DNA from: Streptomyces shenzhenensis
GTDB taxonomy: Bacteria > Actinomycetota > Actinomycetes > Streptomycetales > Streptomycetaceae
DNA: 64,000 nucleotides
NCBI RefSeq assembly: GCF_021462265.1
Contig: NZ_JAJONF010000019.1
Location: 1-64,000 of the forward strand
Direction: 5' to 3'
Part shown: in pieces, positions 57,051 to 64,000 of the stretch
How positions within the stretch are numbered: position 1 is the stretch's first letter
Layout of the letters: the number at the start of each line of letters is the position of its first letter
Made by a program: the position numbers and the translations under genes
Notes under the pieces: model-generated
Database searches by the model: none
The model's input: only the letters and a program-made list of their open reading frames with translations
What the model was told of the DNA's origin: nothing

Positions 57051-57406
57051 GCCCTCCCCTGGGTCTGGGCCGGGTGCAGCCGTTCGACGTGAACGGCGAC
57101 CTCCCGGACGTCCATGTCCACCAACGCGCCTACCCGCTCGACCACATGCCGACGCACGGCCGCGCAGCGGGCGCCGATGTCCGACGGGTAGTCGAGTTCC
57201 AGGTGGACCCGGACGCGGGCCGTGTCCTGGCGGGTGACCACGGTGGCGTGCGGGGGTACGGCGTCCTTCGGGAGGGGGCCGAGCGCCTCGCGGGCCGCCT
57301 GTGCGGCGATCTTCGCCACCACCCGGTCGGCGATCCGCAGGGCGCCGCGCTCGCCGGGCGCCACGACGGTCGGGGCGCCGCGCGTCTCACCGCTCGCGGA
57401 GGTCAT
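57047..57406 (-). CDS. Asp23/Gls24-like protein, short
   Basis: 119-aa protein with the Asp23-type pattern IADRVVAKIAAQAAREALGPLPKD and an RVHLELDYPSDIGARCAAVRRHVVERVGALVDMDVREVAVHVERL helix-strand end. Overlaps both neighbours by 4 nt (ATGA with the helix-rich small gene upstream, GTGA with DUF6286). It is likely a membrane-tethered partner of AmaP. Confidence 0.82.
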   Translation of the reverse strand: MTSASGETRGAPTVVAPGERGALRIADRVVAKIAAQAAREALGPLPKDAVPPHATVVTRQDTARVRVHLELDYPSDIGARCAAVRRHVVERVGALVDMDVREVAVHVERLHPAQTQGRA

Positions 57407-57597
57407 CGCCGGCGGTCACGCCGGTCGTCGCGGGTACGGAAGAAGTCGCCGACTTCCAGGTCCCCCTCCGCGAACCGGCCGACGACGAACCCGACGGCTC
57501 CGAGAGCCGCCACCAGCAGAAAGGCGCCGAACCCGCCGAAGTACCCGGCGAAGCCGAGCGCCATGCCGGCGATCATGCCGACGACGGCCATACTCAT
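57403..57597 (-). CDS. Small membrane protein of the Asp23 module
   Basis: 64-aa protein: MSMAVVGMIAGMALGFAGYF and GGFGAFLLVAALGAVGFVVG form two closely spaced membrane helices, followed by a charged tail ending DDRRDRRR. Its stop overlaps the next ATG. No family name recalled beyond small envelope-stress membrane proteins. Confidence 0.8.
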   Translation of the reverse strand: MSMAVVGMIAGMALGFAGYFGGFGAFLLVAALGAVGFVVGRFAEGDLEVGDFFRTRDDRRDRRR

Positions 57598-57615
57598 GAT
57601 GCGCTCCCTCAGCGG

Positions 57616-58080
57616 TCACTGGAGCCGGGGCTCCGGCTCCTCGTCCTCTTCCTCCGGAAGCTTCACGTCACTCACCGCGATGTTGACCTCGACCACTTCG
57701 AGTCCGGTCATGCGCTCCACGGCGGCGATCACGTTCTCCCGGACCGCGTGGGCCACGTCGGCGATCGACACGCCGTAGTCCACGACGATCTCCAGGTCCA
57801 GCGCGGTCTGCACCTCGCCGACCTCGGCCTTCACGCCCCGGGACACGGACCTGGAGCCGCCGGGCACCCGGTCGCGCACGACACCGAAGGTGCGGGCGAG
57901 GCCGCTGCCCATCGCGTGCACGCCCACCACGTCCCGGGCCGCCAGTCCGGCGATCTTCTCCACGACTCCGTCGGCGATCGTCGTCCGCCCCCGGGTCGCC
58001 GGGTCACCGCCGCCGCGTCTGACGGTCTTGCGGGTCTGTACCGTCGGGTCCTTCTCGGGCTCAGCCGCCATCTCGGTCAT
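57616..58080 (-). CDS. Asp23/Gls24-family envelope stress response protein
   Basis: 154-aa protein, first gene of the leftward module. Core: GRTTIADGVVEKIAGLAARDVVGVHAMGSGLARTFGVVRDRVPGGSRSVSRGVKAEVGEVQTALDLEIVVDYGVSIADVAHAVRENVIAAVERMTGLEVVEVNIAVSDVKL, which is a full Asp23 domain (about residues 35-140). Asp23 proteins coat the inner face of the membrane through AmaP. ATG 58080 with AAAGGA upstream. An acidic tail (PEEEDEEPEPRLQ) ends it. Confidence 0.92.
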   Translation of the reverse strand: MTEMAAEPEKDPTVQTRKTVRRGGGDPATRGRTTIADGVVEKIAGLAARDVVGVHAMGSGLARTFGVVRDRVPGGSRSVSRGVKAEVGEVQTALDLEIVVDYGVSIADVAHAVRENVIAAVERMTGLEVVEVNIAVSDVKLPEEEDEEPEPRLQ

Positions 58081-58165
58081 CGCCGTGCGTCCTTTCCCGT
58101 CGTCGTCCTGTGACCAAGGTACGTGCGGATGCCCTGCCGCGCCGAAGATGCGGCAGGCTGGAGCA

Positions 58166-58861
58166 ATGACGGTGAACCGACGGACAGCCACGGTGCGGCA
58201 CCCTCTGGGCCTGGGCAGACTGCTGCCGCTGGGCGGGCCGCACGACGCGGCGTGGCTCACGGAGGCGGCAGCGGACGCGGTGCTGCGGCGGGCGGCGGCC
58301 GAGGTGGCGGGGGTGCGGCTGGGTGCGGTGCGGATCGCCCCGGCGGATCCGGCGGACGTTACGGAGGCCGCCGTACCGGCACCGCCCGGTGCGGTACCGC
58401 CGGGCCCGCTGCGGCTGTCGGCGGACTTCGCCGCGACGGCCGCCGTGCCCCTGCCGACGACGGCTTCCGGGCTGCGCCGGGCTCTGGCCGCGGCCACGGA
58501 ACGGCTCGGGCTGGCCGTGACCGAGGTGGACCTGCGGGTGACCGACCTGCTGGAGGAGGAGACGGCGGAGCCGGAGGCAGTCCTGGCGCCTCGGCCGCCG
58601 TCCATCCGGGAGGGGACGGATCCCGAGGGGGCCCGGGTGACGGCGGCGGCGCTGGCGGTGCCGGGGGTGGCGCGGGTGACGGGGGCGCTGAGCCGCCAGG
58701 TGCACTTCGACACCGCGCTGCCGCGCCGGCACGTGCGGGTGGAAGTGGCGCTGGCCGACGGCCCGCGAGCCGTGGAGGTGGCCCGAGGGGTCCGTACGGC
58801 CGTCGGCGAGGCGCTGGACGATCAGCCGACGGTGGCCGTGCTGGTGACGAGCGTCGGCTGA
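58166..58861 (+). CDS. Divergent Asp23-related protein
   Basis: 231-aa protein divergent from the Asp23 gene across 85 nt. It contains two Asp23-like segments (AAADAVLRRAAAEVAGVRLGAVRIAPADPADV and VTAAALAVPGVARVTGALSRQVHFDTALPRRHVRVEVALADGPRAVEVARGVRTAVGEAL) joined by a Pro-rich linker. It is the sixth member of the module, on the other strand. ATG 58166 with GGAG upstream. Function is inferred only from context. Confidence 0.78.
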   Translation: MTVNRRTATVRHPLGLGRLLPLGGPHDAAWLTEAAADAVLRRAAAEVAGVRLGAVRIAPADPADVTEAAVPAPPGAVPPGPLRLSADFAATAAVPLPTTASGLRRALAAATERLGLAVTEVDLRVTDLLEEETAEPEAVLAPRPPSIREGTDPEGARVTAAALAVPGVARVTGALSRQVHFDTALPRRHVRVEVALADGPRAVEVARGVRTAVGEALDDQPTVAVLVTSVG

Positions 58862-58944
58862 GGCGCCCTGTCAGGAGCGGGGGCCGGACCGATGTGCGGC
58901 TGCCGCCGCGCGGGCGTGACCGGGCCCCGCCGGCCCGCGGTGAA

Positions 58945-59748
58945 CTACTCGCCCACTCCTGCCAGGTCCCGCAGCCGCCGCGCCTGCGCCTGCCGCTCCG
59001 CGGCCCGCTGCTCGTCATAGGTACGGTCTCCCGCGCCCCGCAGCAGCGCCTTGGTCTCCACCACCGCGTCCCGTGGCGCGGCCAGCAGCGCGCCGGCCAG
59101 GTCGCGGGCCGCCGCGTCGAGTTCGCCCAGCGGCACGGCGACGCTCGCCAGCCCGGAAGCGACCGCTTCCTCGGCCTGGACGTACCGTCCGGTCGCGCAG
59201 ATCTCCAGCGCCCGGGCGTAGCCCACCAGCGAGACGAGGGGGTGGGTGCCGGTCAGGTCGGGGACCAGTCCCAGGCTCGTCTCGCGCATGGCGAACTGCA
59301 CGTCGTCGGCGACGACGCGCAGGTCACAGGCGAGGGCCAGCTGGAAGCCGGCCCCGATGGCGTGCCCCTGCACGGCGGCGATCGACACGATGTCGTTCCG
59401 TCGCCACCAGGTGAACGCCTCCTGGTATCCGGCGATGGCCGCGTCGAGTCCGGCGTCGTCACGGCGCGCGAGTTCGATGAAGGTCGGCTCGCCCGGGATC
59501 CCCTCCGGCGTGAACATCTGCCGGTCGAGGCCCGCGGAGAAGGACTGGCCCTCACCGCGCAGCACGACGACCCGGACCGACCCCGGCAGCGACCGCCCGG
59601 CCTCTGCCAACGCCCGCCACAGTGCGGGGCTCTGGACGTTGCGCTTGGCCGGGTTGGTCAGCGTCACCGTGGCGAGCGCGTCGTCGACGGTGAGCCGTAC
59701 GCCGTCCTTGTCGAGAACAGGAGCGAGGTCCTGGTCGGGCGAAGCCAT
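58945..59748 (-). CDS. Enoyl-CoA hydratase/isomerase family protein
   Basis: 267-aa crotonase-fold enzyme. Oxyanion-hole elements GEGQSFSAGLD and HAIGAGFQLALACDLRVVADDVQFAMRETSLGLVPDLTG, typical of enoyl-CoA hydratases of fatty-acid or amino-acid catabolism; the catalytic Glu pair is not fully clear (ETSLGLVPD has one). ATG 59748 with GGAGGCG upstream. Convergent with the Asp23-related gene. Confidence 0.9.
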   Translation of the reverse strand: MASPDQDLAPVLDKDGVRLTVDDALATVTLTNPAKRNVQSPALWRALAEAGRSLPGSVRVVVLRGEGQSFSAGLDRQMFTPEGIPGEPTFIELARRDDAGLDAAIAGYQEAFTWWRRNDIVSIAAVQGHAIGAGFQLALACDLRVVADDVQFAMRETSLGLVPDLTGTHPLVSLVGYARALEICATGRYVQAEEAVASGLASVAVPLGELDAAARDLAGALLAAPRDAVVETKALLRGAGDRTYDEQRAAERQAQARRLRDLAGVGE

Positions 59749-59876
59749 GGGGCGCCTCCGATGTGTGCGGTCATCACGCATTGCCGTACGGCATGCTAAG
59801 TGACTGCACAGTAACCACCCGGCCGATCACTCGACCGACCGGGTGGCCACCATCGAAGCCGATGGGCCGCCCGGGG

Positions 59877-60095
59877 TCAGGACGCGGCTTTCTTGCCCCG
59901 CGTCGCCCCGCCACGCCCACGCAGCGTGACACCCGACTCGCTGAGCATCCGGTGGACGAAGCCATACGAGCGGCCGGTTTCCTCGGCCAGTGCCCGAATG
60001 CTCGCACCGGAGTCGTACTTCTTCTTCAGGTCTGCCGCGAGCTTGTCGCGCGCGGCGCCGGTCACCCGGCTGCCCTTCTTCAGAGTCTCGGCCAC
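59877..60095 (-). CDS. Small helix-turn-helix protein
   Basis: 72-aa basic protein VAETLKKGSRVTGAARDKLAADLKKKYDSGASIRALAEETGRSYGFVHRMLSESGVTLRGRGGATRGKKAAS. Helix-turn-helix at residues 31-56 (ASIRALAEETGRSYGFVHRMLSESGV), resembling resolvase-type HTH domains, with a Lys/Arg-rich tail. GTG 60095 with GAGGAGG upstream. It is common in streptomycetes as a putative nucleoid or regulatory protein; target unknown. Confidence 0.8.
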   Translation of the reverse strand: MAETLKKGSRVTGAARDKLAADLKKKYDSGASIRALAEETGRSYGFVHRMLSESGVTLRGRGGATRGKKAAS

Positions 60096-60456
60096 CCGTG
60101 CCTCCTCATGGGAAGTGCGCTCTGGTCCCCTCATGATCACCCCTCCGGGTCGTGATGGCCACCCATTCGGCAAGGTCCGTGAGACATCGTTGTGACGACA
60201 GGAGTGCATCCCCACATCCGGAATCTGCGATTCCGCCGTGGGTCATCCGTGCGGCCGAACGGGTTCTTCCGTGAAGTGCCAGGTCAGGCACAGAAATCGG
60301 CCGACCCCTTGTCGACAAAGGGGTCGGCCGCGAAATCGATGTAGGACACACCTCGATACGAGGAGATCTCACACAGATGATGGATCACCGATAGGCCGAA
60401 TGATCCATAACCAGTGGATCAGGCATTCGATCAAACGGCGGTGACGGGATCGGAGC
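60096..60456. terminator. Gene-free region with a perfect terminator after the ABC-F gene
   Basis: A 14-bp stem (CGGCCGACCCCTT at 60298-60310 with its complement, 60317-60330, around GTCGAC) lies 127 nt past the ABC-F stop and ends its leftward transcript. An inverted repeat ATGGATCA (60380-60387) with TGATCCAT (60401-60408) follows, with the AT-richer stretch 60331-60456. No tRNA or gene is seen. Confidence 0.7.
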
Positions 60457-62055
60457 TCAGGCGAGGGCGACGAGGTCCGCGTAGCCGGCGCCCCACAGGT
60501 CCTCGACGCCGTCGGGGAGCAGGATGATCCGCTCGGGCTGGAGCGCCTCCACGGCGCCCTCGTCGTGGGTGACGAGGACGACCGCGCCCTTGTAGGTGCG
60601 CAGGGCGCCGAGGATCTCCTCGCGGCTGGCGGGGTCGAGGTTGTTGGTCGGCTCGTCGAGCAGCAGGACGTTCGCGGAGGAGACGACCAGGGTGGCGAGG
60701 GCGAGGCGGGTCTTCTCGCCGCCGGAGAGGACCCCGGCCGGCTTGTCGACGTCGTCCCCGGAGAACAGGAACGAGCCCAGCACCTTGCGGACCTCGACGA
60801 GGTCCATGTCGGGCGCGGCCGAGCGCATGTTCTCCAGGACCGTGCGGTCCGGGTCCAGGGTCTCGTGCTCCTGGGCGTAGTAGCCGAGCTTGAGGCCGTG
60901 GCCCTGGATCACCTCACCGGTGTCGGGCTCCTCGACGCCGCCGAGCAGCCGCAGCAGGGTGGTCTTGCCGGCACCGTTGAGGCCCAGGATGACGACCCGG
61001 GAGCCCTTGTCGATGGCCAGGTCGACGTCGGTGAAGATCTCCAGCGAGCCGTACGACTTCGACAGGCCCTCGGCGGTCAGCGGGGTCTTGCCGCACGGCG
61101 CGGGCTCCGGGAAGCGGAGCTTGGCCACCTTGTCGGAGACCCGGACGGCGTCCAGGCCGGCCAGCAGTTTGTCGGCGCGGCGGGCCATGTTCTGCGCGGC
61201 GACCGTCTTGGTGGCCTTGGCCCGCATCTTGTCGGCCTGGGAGTGCAGGGCGGCGGCCTTCTTCTCGGCGTTGGCGCGCTCGCGCTTGCGGCGCTTCTCG
61301 TCGGCCTCGCGCTGCTGCTGGTAGAGCTTCCAGCCCATGTTGTAGACGTCGATCTGGGAGCGGTTGGCGTCCAGGTAGAAGACCTTGTTGACGACCGTCT
61401 CGACCAGGTCGACGTCGTGGGAGATCACGATGAAGCCGCCGCGGTAGGTCTTCAGGTAGTCGCGCAGCCAGACGATCGAGTCCGCGTCCAGGTGGTTGGT
61501 GGGCTCGTCGAGCAGCAGGGTGTCCGCGTCGGAGAACAGGATGCGGGCCAGCTCGATACGGCGGCGCTGACCGCCGGAGAGCGTGTGCAGGGGCTGACCG
61601 AGCACCCGGTCGGGCAGGTTGAGCGCGGCGGCGATGGTGGCGGCCTCGGCCTCGGCGGCGTACCCGCCCTTGGTGAGGAACTCGGTCTCCTGGCGCTCGT
61701 ACTGCCGGAGCGCCTTCTCCCGGGTGGCGCCCTGGCCGTTGGCGATGCGCTGCTCGTTCTCGCGCATCTTGCGGATCAGGACGTCGAGGCCGCGCGCGGA
61801 GAGGACGCGGTCGCGGGCGAGGACGTCGAGGTCGCCGGTGCGGGGGTCCTGCGGGAGGTAGCCGACCTCGCCGGAGCGGGTGACGGTGCCCGCGGCGGGG
61901 ATGCCGTCACCGGCCAGGACCTTGGTGAGGGTGGTCTTGCCCGCGCCGTTGCGGCCGACCAGACCGATGCGGTCGCCCTTGGCGACGCGGAAGGTGGCGT
62001 TCTCGATGAGGATGCGGGCACCGGCGCGCAGCTCGATACCGGAGGCGGAGATCAC
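60457..62055 (-). CDS. ABC-F family ATPase (translation-factor type)
   Basis: 532-aa protein with two ABC domains and no membrane segment. Domain 1: GLVGRNGAGKTTLTKVL, signature TLSGGQRRRIELARILF, Walker B LLLDEPTNHLDADS. The linker between the domains is Arg/Lys/Glu-rich (about residues 245-300; READEKRRKRERANAEKKAAALHSQADKM). Domain 2: LGLNGAGKTTLLRLL, LSGGEKTRLALATLVV, LLLDEPTNNLDPAS. ABC-F proteins act on ribosomes (EttA, Uup, antibiotic-resistance types). The GTG 62055 start has TGGAG upstream. Confidence 0.94.
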   Translation of the reverse strand: MISASGIELRAGARILIENATFRVAKGDRIGLVGRNGAGKTTLTKVLAGDGIPAAGTVTRSGEVGYLPQDPRTGDLDVLARDRVLSARGLDVLIRKMRENEQRIANGQGATREKALRQYERQETEFLTKGGYAAEAEAATIAAALNLPDRVLGQPLHTLSGGQRRRIELARILFSDADTLLLDEPTNHLDADSIVWLRDYLKTYRGGFIVISHDVDLVETVVNKVFYLDANRSQIDVYNMGWKLYQQQREADEKRRKRERANAEKKAAALHSQADKMRAKATKTVAAQNMARRADKLLAGLDAVRVSDKVAKLRFPEPAPCGKTPLTAEGLSKSYGSLEIFTDVDLAIDKGSRVVILGLNGAGKTTLLRLLGGVEEPDTGEVIQGHGLKLGYYAQEHETLDPDRTVLENMRSAAPDMDLVEVRKVLGSFLFSGDDVDKPAGVLSGGEKTRLALATLVVSSANVLLLDEPTNNLDPASREEILGALRTYKGAVVLVTHDEGAVEALQPERIILLPDGVEDLWGAGYADLVALA

Positions 62056-62148
62056 GGACAGACTCCAGGGCGTACGGGTTTTTGACGGGTGGGCGGCTGA
62101 GGACGTTCCCGCCGTCTAATGCGCGAGGAGAATGGCCATGGGCCAAGT

Positions 62149-63060
62149 CTAACGGGGCGGCGCAAGAGCTTTTTCGGTGCGCGGATGTTCGGGACGGCCC
62201 GCGCCGGGCGGGTCGTTGCCCAGCGGTGCGCGGTGCGGAGCGATTCCGCCCAGGTCGTCCACGGCGACGAGCTGCGCGGTCCAGGCGGCGTTCGCACAGG
62301 GCTGGGCGACCAGCAGGGCGGGACCGTGACGTACGGCACGTTCGGGGCGGAACGCGCAGCCGGCGCGGGCGGGCAGCACCCAGCGCAGGTCACCGTCGGC
62401 TGTGCGGTACGCGGCGATGCGCGCCGGAGTCACGATCGCGAGGACGCCCCGGCCCAGGGGGCGCAGGACTCCGGCGCCGCCCCGGGCGCGCAGCCAGCCG
62501 GTCGCCGCGGGCAGGGCGCGGTGCCAGCGCACGGAGCGGCCGTCGGTGTCGGTGACGAGCCCGTCGTCCCAGACGGTGATCGCATGCCCGCGCGTGGGCA
62601 GCACGCTGAGCGGGCGGCGGCCCACGCGCGCGTACCTCCACCGCAGGGTCCGCCCGTCGTACGCCTCGACGACGTCGCCACGCGCGCGTGCGGTGGGCGC
62701 GGACGGGCCGGGCGTGAGGTGGTCGCCGTAGGGGGCGGGGCGGATCCGGTGGGCGCCGGCGAGGAGCAGGAGCACGGCCGCGAGGAGGACGGCACCGGCG
62801 AGCAGGGTTCTGAAGGGTTTGCGGGCGGGGGGTTCTCCCGAGGGGGCGGCCGGGGGCTGCTCCCGGACGGCGGCCGGAGGCTGCTCCCGGACGGCGATCG
62901 GCGGCTGCTCCGGAACAGTGGGCAGAGGCTGCTCCGGAGCGGTGGGCTGATGCCGGCGGCGGACGGCGATCTGCGGCTGCTCCGGGACGGCGGGCGGAAG
63001 CTGCTCCGGGTGGGCCTTCGTGGCGGGTGGCTCGGTCCTCCCGTGGTGCAGAACGGCCAC
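62149..63060 (-). CDS. Pro-rich repeat, membrane-anchored PQQ-repeat-like protein
   Basis: 303-aa protein: a cytoplasmic N-terminus built of degenerate Glu-Gln-Pro repeats (residues 18-75; VPEQPPIAVREQPPAAVREQPPAAP), one membrane helix (86-103; LLAGAVLLAAVLLLLAGA) and an extracellular domain with beta-propeller-like strands VVEAYDGRTLRWRYARVG, VTDTDGRSVRWHRAL and AYRTADGDLRWVLPA. The function is unknown; PQQ-like repeats support a surface binding role. GTG 63060 with AAGGGG upstream. One CACGCGCGCGTG copy lies in it (62679). Confidence 0.78.
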   Translation of the reverse strand: MAVLHHGRTEPPATKAHPEQLPPAVPEQPQIAVRRRHQPTAPEQPLPTVPEQPPIAVREQPPAAVREQPPAAPSGEPPARKPFRTLLAGAVLLAAVLLLLAGAHRIRPAPYGDHLTPGPSAPTARARGDVVEAYDGRTLRWRYARVGRRPLSVLPTRGHAITVWDDGLVTDTDGRSVRWHRALPAATGWLRARGGAGVLRPLGRGVLAIVTPARIAAYRTADGDLRWVLPARAGCAFRPERAVRHGPALLVAQPCANAAWTAQLVAVDDLGGIAPHRAPLGNDPPGAGRPEHPRTEKALAPPR

Positions 63061-63598
63061 CCCTCACCCCTTCGGCGCCCGGTCGGGCGCCTCTGTGCCC
63101 CGCGTCAGGCGCAGAGCGTAGCCACGCCTGACGCGGGGCGCGCGGACGTGACGCGGGAGCGGGGCGGGACATCGCCCGTTCGGGCGTCGCCCCGGTCATC
63201 GGCGCGAAGTGGCGCCGCGGATGCCGCAGAGTGGCCGCGGGGAACGGTGTGCGCAGAAGGCGGTGCCCCGTGCGGTCCGACGACGACGCCGACAATGTCG
63301 CCCGCCCCCGTCCCCGGTTCCCTGCTCACCGGCGCGGGCACAGCGCAACTGCCGTACCGGGCGGGGTTCCAAAGGCGGGTGACGCCTCGGACGTGGACGA
63401 ACGGGCCGGCTCGGCGGCGCCGGCAGGGGTCCCGCCAGGGGCGCCCGACCGGGGACATGGCACGCTGCGGCACCTCTCGCCGAGCTGTTGACCTGCAACG
63501 ACGGTGCGGGCTCGGGGCGTTGTCAGTGCCGGGTGCGAGACTGGGGACCAGGCCGGAACGACGGCTTTCGGGGGACCGACACAAGAGGAGTGATCGGT
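63061..63598. other. Gene-free interval with a 15-bp hairpin
   Basis: About 540 nt between the PQQ-like gene and the VOC gene. A perfect 15-bp stem (63097-63111 with 63125-63139) around a 13-nt loop lies 37 nt upstream of the PQQ-like start, on its transcript. Open frames here are GC-driven shadows lacking ribosome sites. I see no RNA gene. Confidence 0.55.
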
Positions 63599-64000
63599 AT
63601 GGCGGGCACGAGTGGCGGGCGGCCGAGCATCTATCCGTCGCTGCTGTACACGGACGCGCAGGCGGCGATCAAGCAGCTGACGGAGGCCTTCGGCTTCACC
63701 GAACTGTCGGTGTACGAGGGCGAGGACGGCATGGTGCTCCACGCGGAACTGGTGCAGGGCAACGGCGCGATCATGCTGGGCTCCAAGGGCCGCGGCGGCC
63801 GGTTCGACGCGGCGATGGAGGGCGCGGGCCCGACCGGGGTGTACATCGTCGTGGACGACGTCGACGCACACCACCAGCGTGCCTCGGACCACGGCGCCGA
63901 GATCCTGATGCCTCCGACGGACCAGGACTACGGCTCGCGGGACTACATGGCCCGGGACATCGAGGGCAACATCTGGAGCTTCGGCACGTACGCCCCGGAG
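63599..64000 (+). CDS. VOC/glyoxalase-fold protein (PhnB-like), cut by the window edge
   Basis: At least 134 aa. Begins MAGTSGGRPSIYPSLLYTDAQAAIKQLTEAFGFTELSVYEGEDGMVLHAELVQGNGAIMLGSKG with the DAQAAIxxLxxAFGF repeat, then GVYIVVDDVDAHHQRASDHGAEILMPPTDQDYGSRDYMARDIEGNIWSFGTY, the VOC C-terminal pattern. Metal-binding residues (H, E) are partly present. Start ATG 63599 with GAGGAG 7 nt upstream. The end is beyond the window. Function may be glyoxalase-like or dioxygenase-like. Confidence 0.86.
   Translation, partial: MAGTSGGRPSIYPSLLYTDAQAAIKQLTEAFGFTELSVYEGEDGMVLHAELVQGNGAIMLGSKGRGGRFDAAMEGAGPTGVYIVVDDVDAHHQRASDHGAEILMPPTDQDYGSRDYMARDIEGNIWSFGTYAPE

Noticed and set aside
60331..60456. tRNA or small RNA in the AT-richer stretch after the terminator
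   Set aside because: No cloverleaf, CCA-type acceptor stem or promoter could be drawn from the sequence.
63105..63584. 159-aa minus frame before the VOC gene
   Set aside because: Arg/Pro-rich, no ribosome site, no recognised family; treated as non-coding.

Overview
The window is high-GC, gene-dense chromosomal DNA of a Streptomyces (Actinobacteria). Evidence: third-position GC bias, many GTG/TTG starts, 4-nt ATGA/GTGA gene overlaps, a short chaplin, a streptophobe-type membrane protein with a TTA codon, Spo0M, a 6C-type small RNA, and the order moaA / acetate permease / secreted subtilase / fabG-fabI / tldD-tldE / tyrS that I recall from Streptomyces core chromosomes. I see no prophage, insertion sequence, CRISPR array or tRNA. 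It reads as core and near-core chromosome, with one catabolic patch (about 33-44.5 kb).

Layout. 0-6.6 kb: probable rRNA-operon promoter and leader pointing out of the window, mpg, Spo0M, a YbhB/PEBP protein, an HNH nuclease, an SPFH-NfeD pair, and an ABC ATPase. 6.6-16.8 kb: chaplin (chpE-like), a LuxR-type two-component pair, an SDR coupled to a divergent QueA-like protein, a secreted SLT-like protein, an FHA-FHA-ABC exporter in one chain, and the streptophobe. 17-23.7 kb: serB, a SixA-like phosphatase, a CynX/NimT-type MFS permease with a 38-aa companion and a divergent GntR regulator sharing a perfect operator, then fabG-fabI. 23.9-32.9 kb: tldD-tldE joined by a 37-aa linker ORF, tyrS, a GlsB-type membrane protein, DUF3099, the 6C-type RNA, moaA, and an acetate-permease/DUF485 operon.

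33-44.5 kb: a decayed subtilase remnant beside an intact subtilase, a CaiB/BaiF-like protein with an operator over its start codon, a zinc alcohol dehydrogenase, a lysoplasmalogenase-sterol desaturase pair, a VIT1/CCC1 transporter, and a tightly overlapping operon of an acetoacetate-decarboxylase-like protein, an SDR and two amidohydrolase-2 proteins. 44.7-55.7 kb: a DEDDh exonuclease with a BRCT-like tail, small zinc-ribbon and SURF1 proteins, cstA-ybdD, DUF3311 divergent from a sodium:solute symporter, an ECF sigma factor with a small membrane partner, a GH15 enzyme and an SDR. 55.8-64 kb: a six-gene Asp23/AmaP envelope-stress module, enoyl-CoA hydratase, a small HTH protein, an ABC-F ATPase, a PQQ-repeat-like membrane protein, and a VOC protein cut by the right edge.

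Most worth following: (i) a 12-bp palindrome, CACGCGCGCGTG, found nine times, always inside genes; (ii) the overlapping decarboxylase-like/SDR/double-amidohydrolase operon; (iii) the tldD-tldE junction created by a 31-bp duplication; (iv) the SDR plus motif-poor QueA-like pair; (v) the subtilase remnant; (vi) the single TTA (bldA) codon, in the streptophobe gene. All assignments come from reading the sequence alone; no database search was run.
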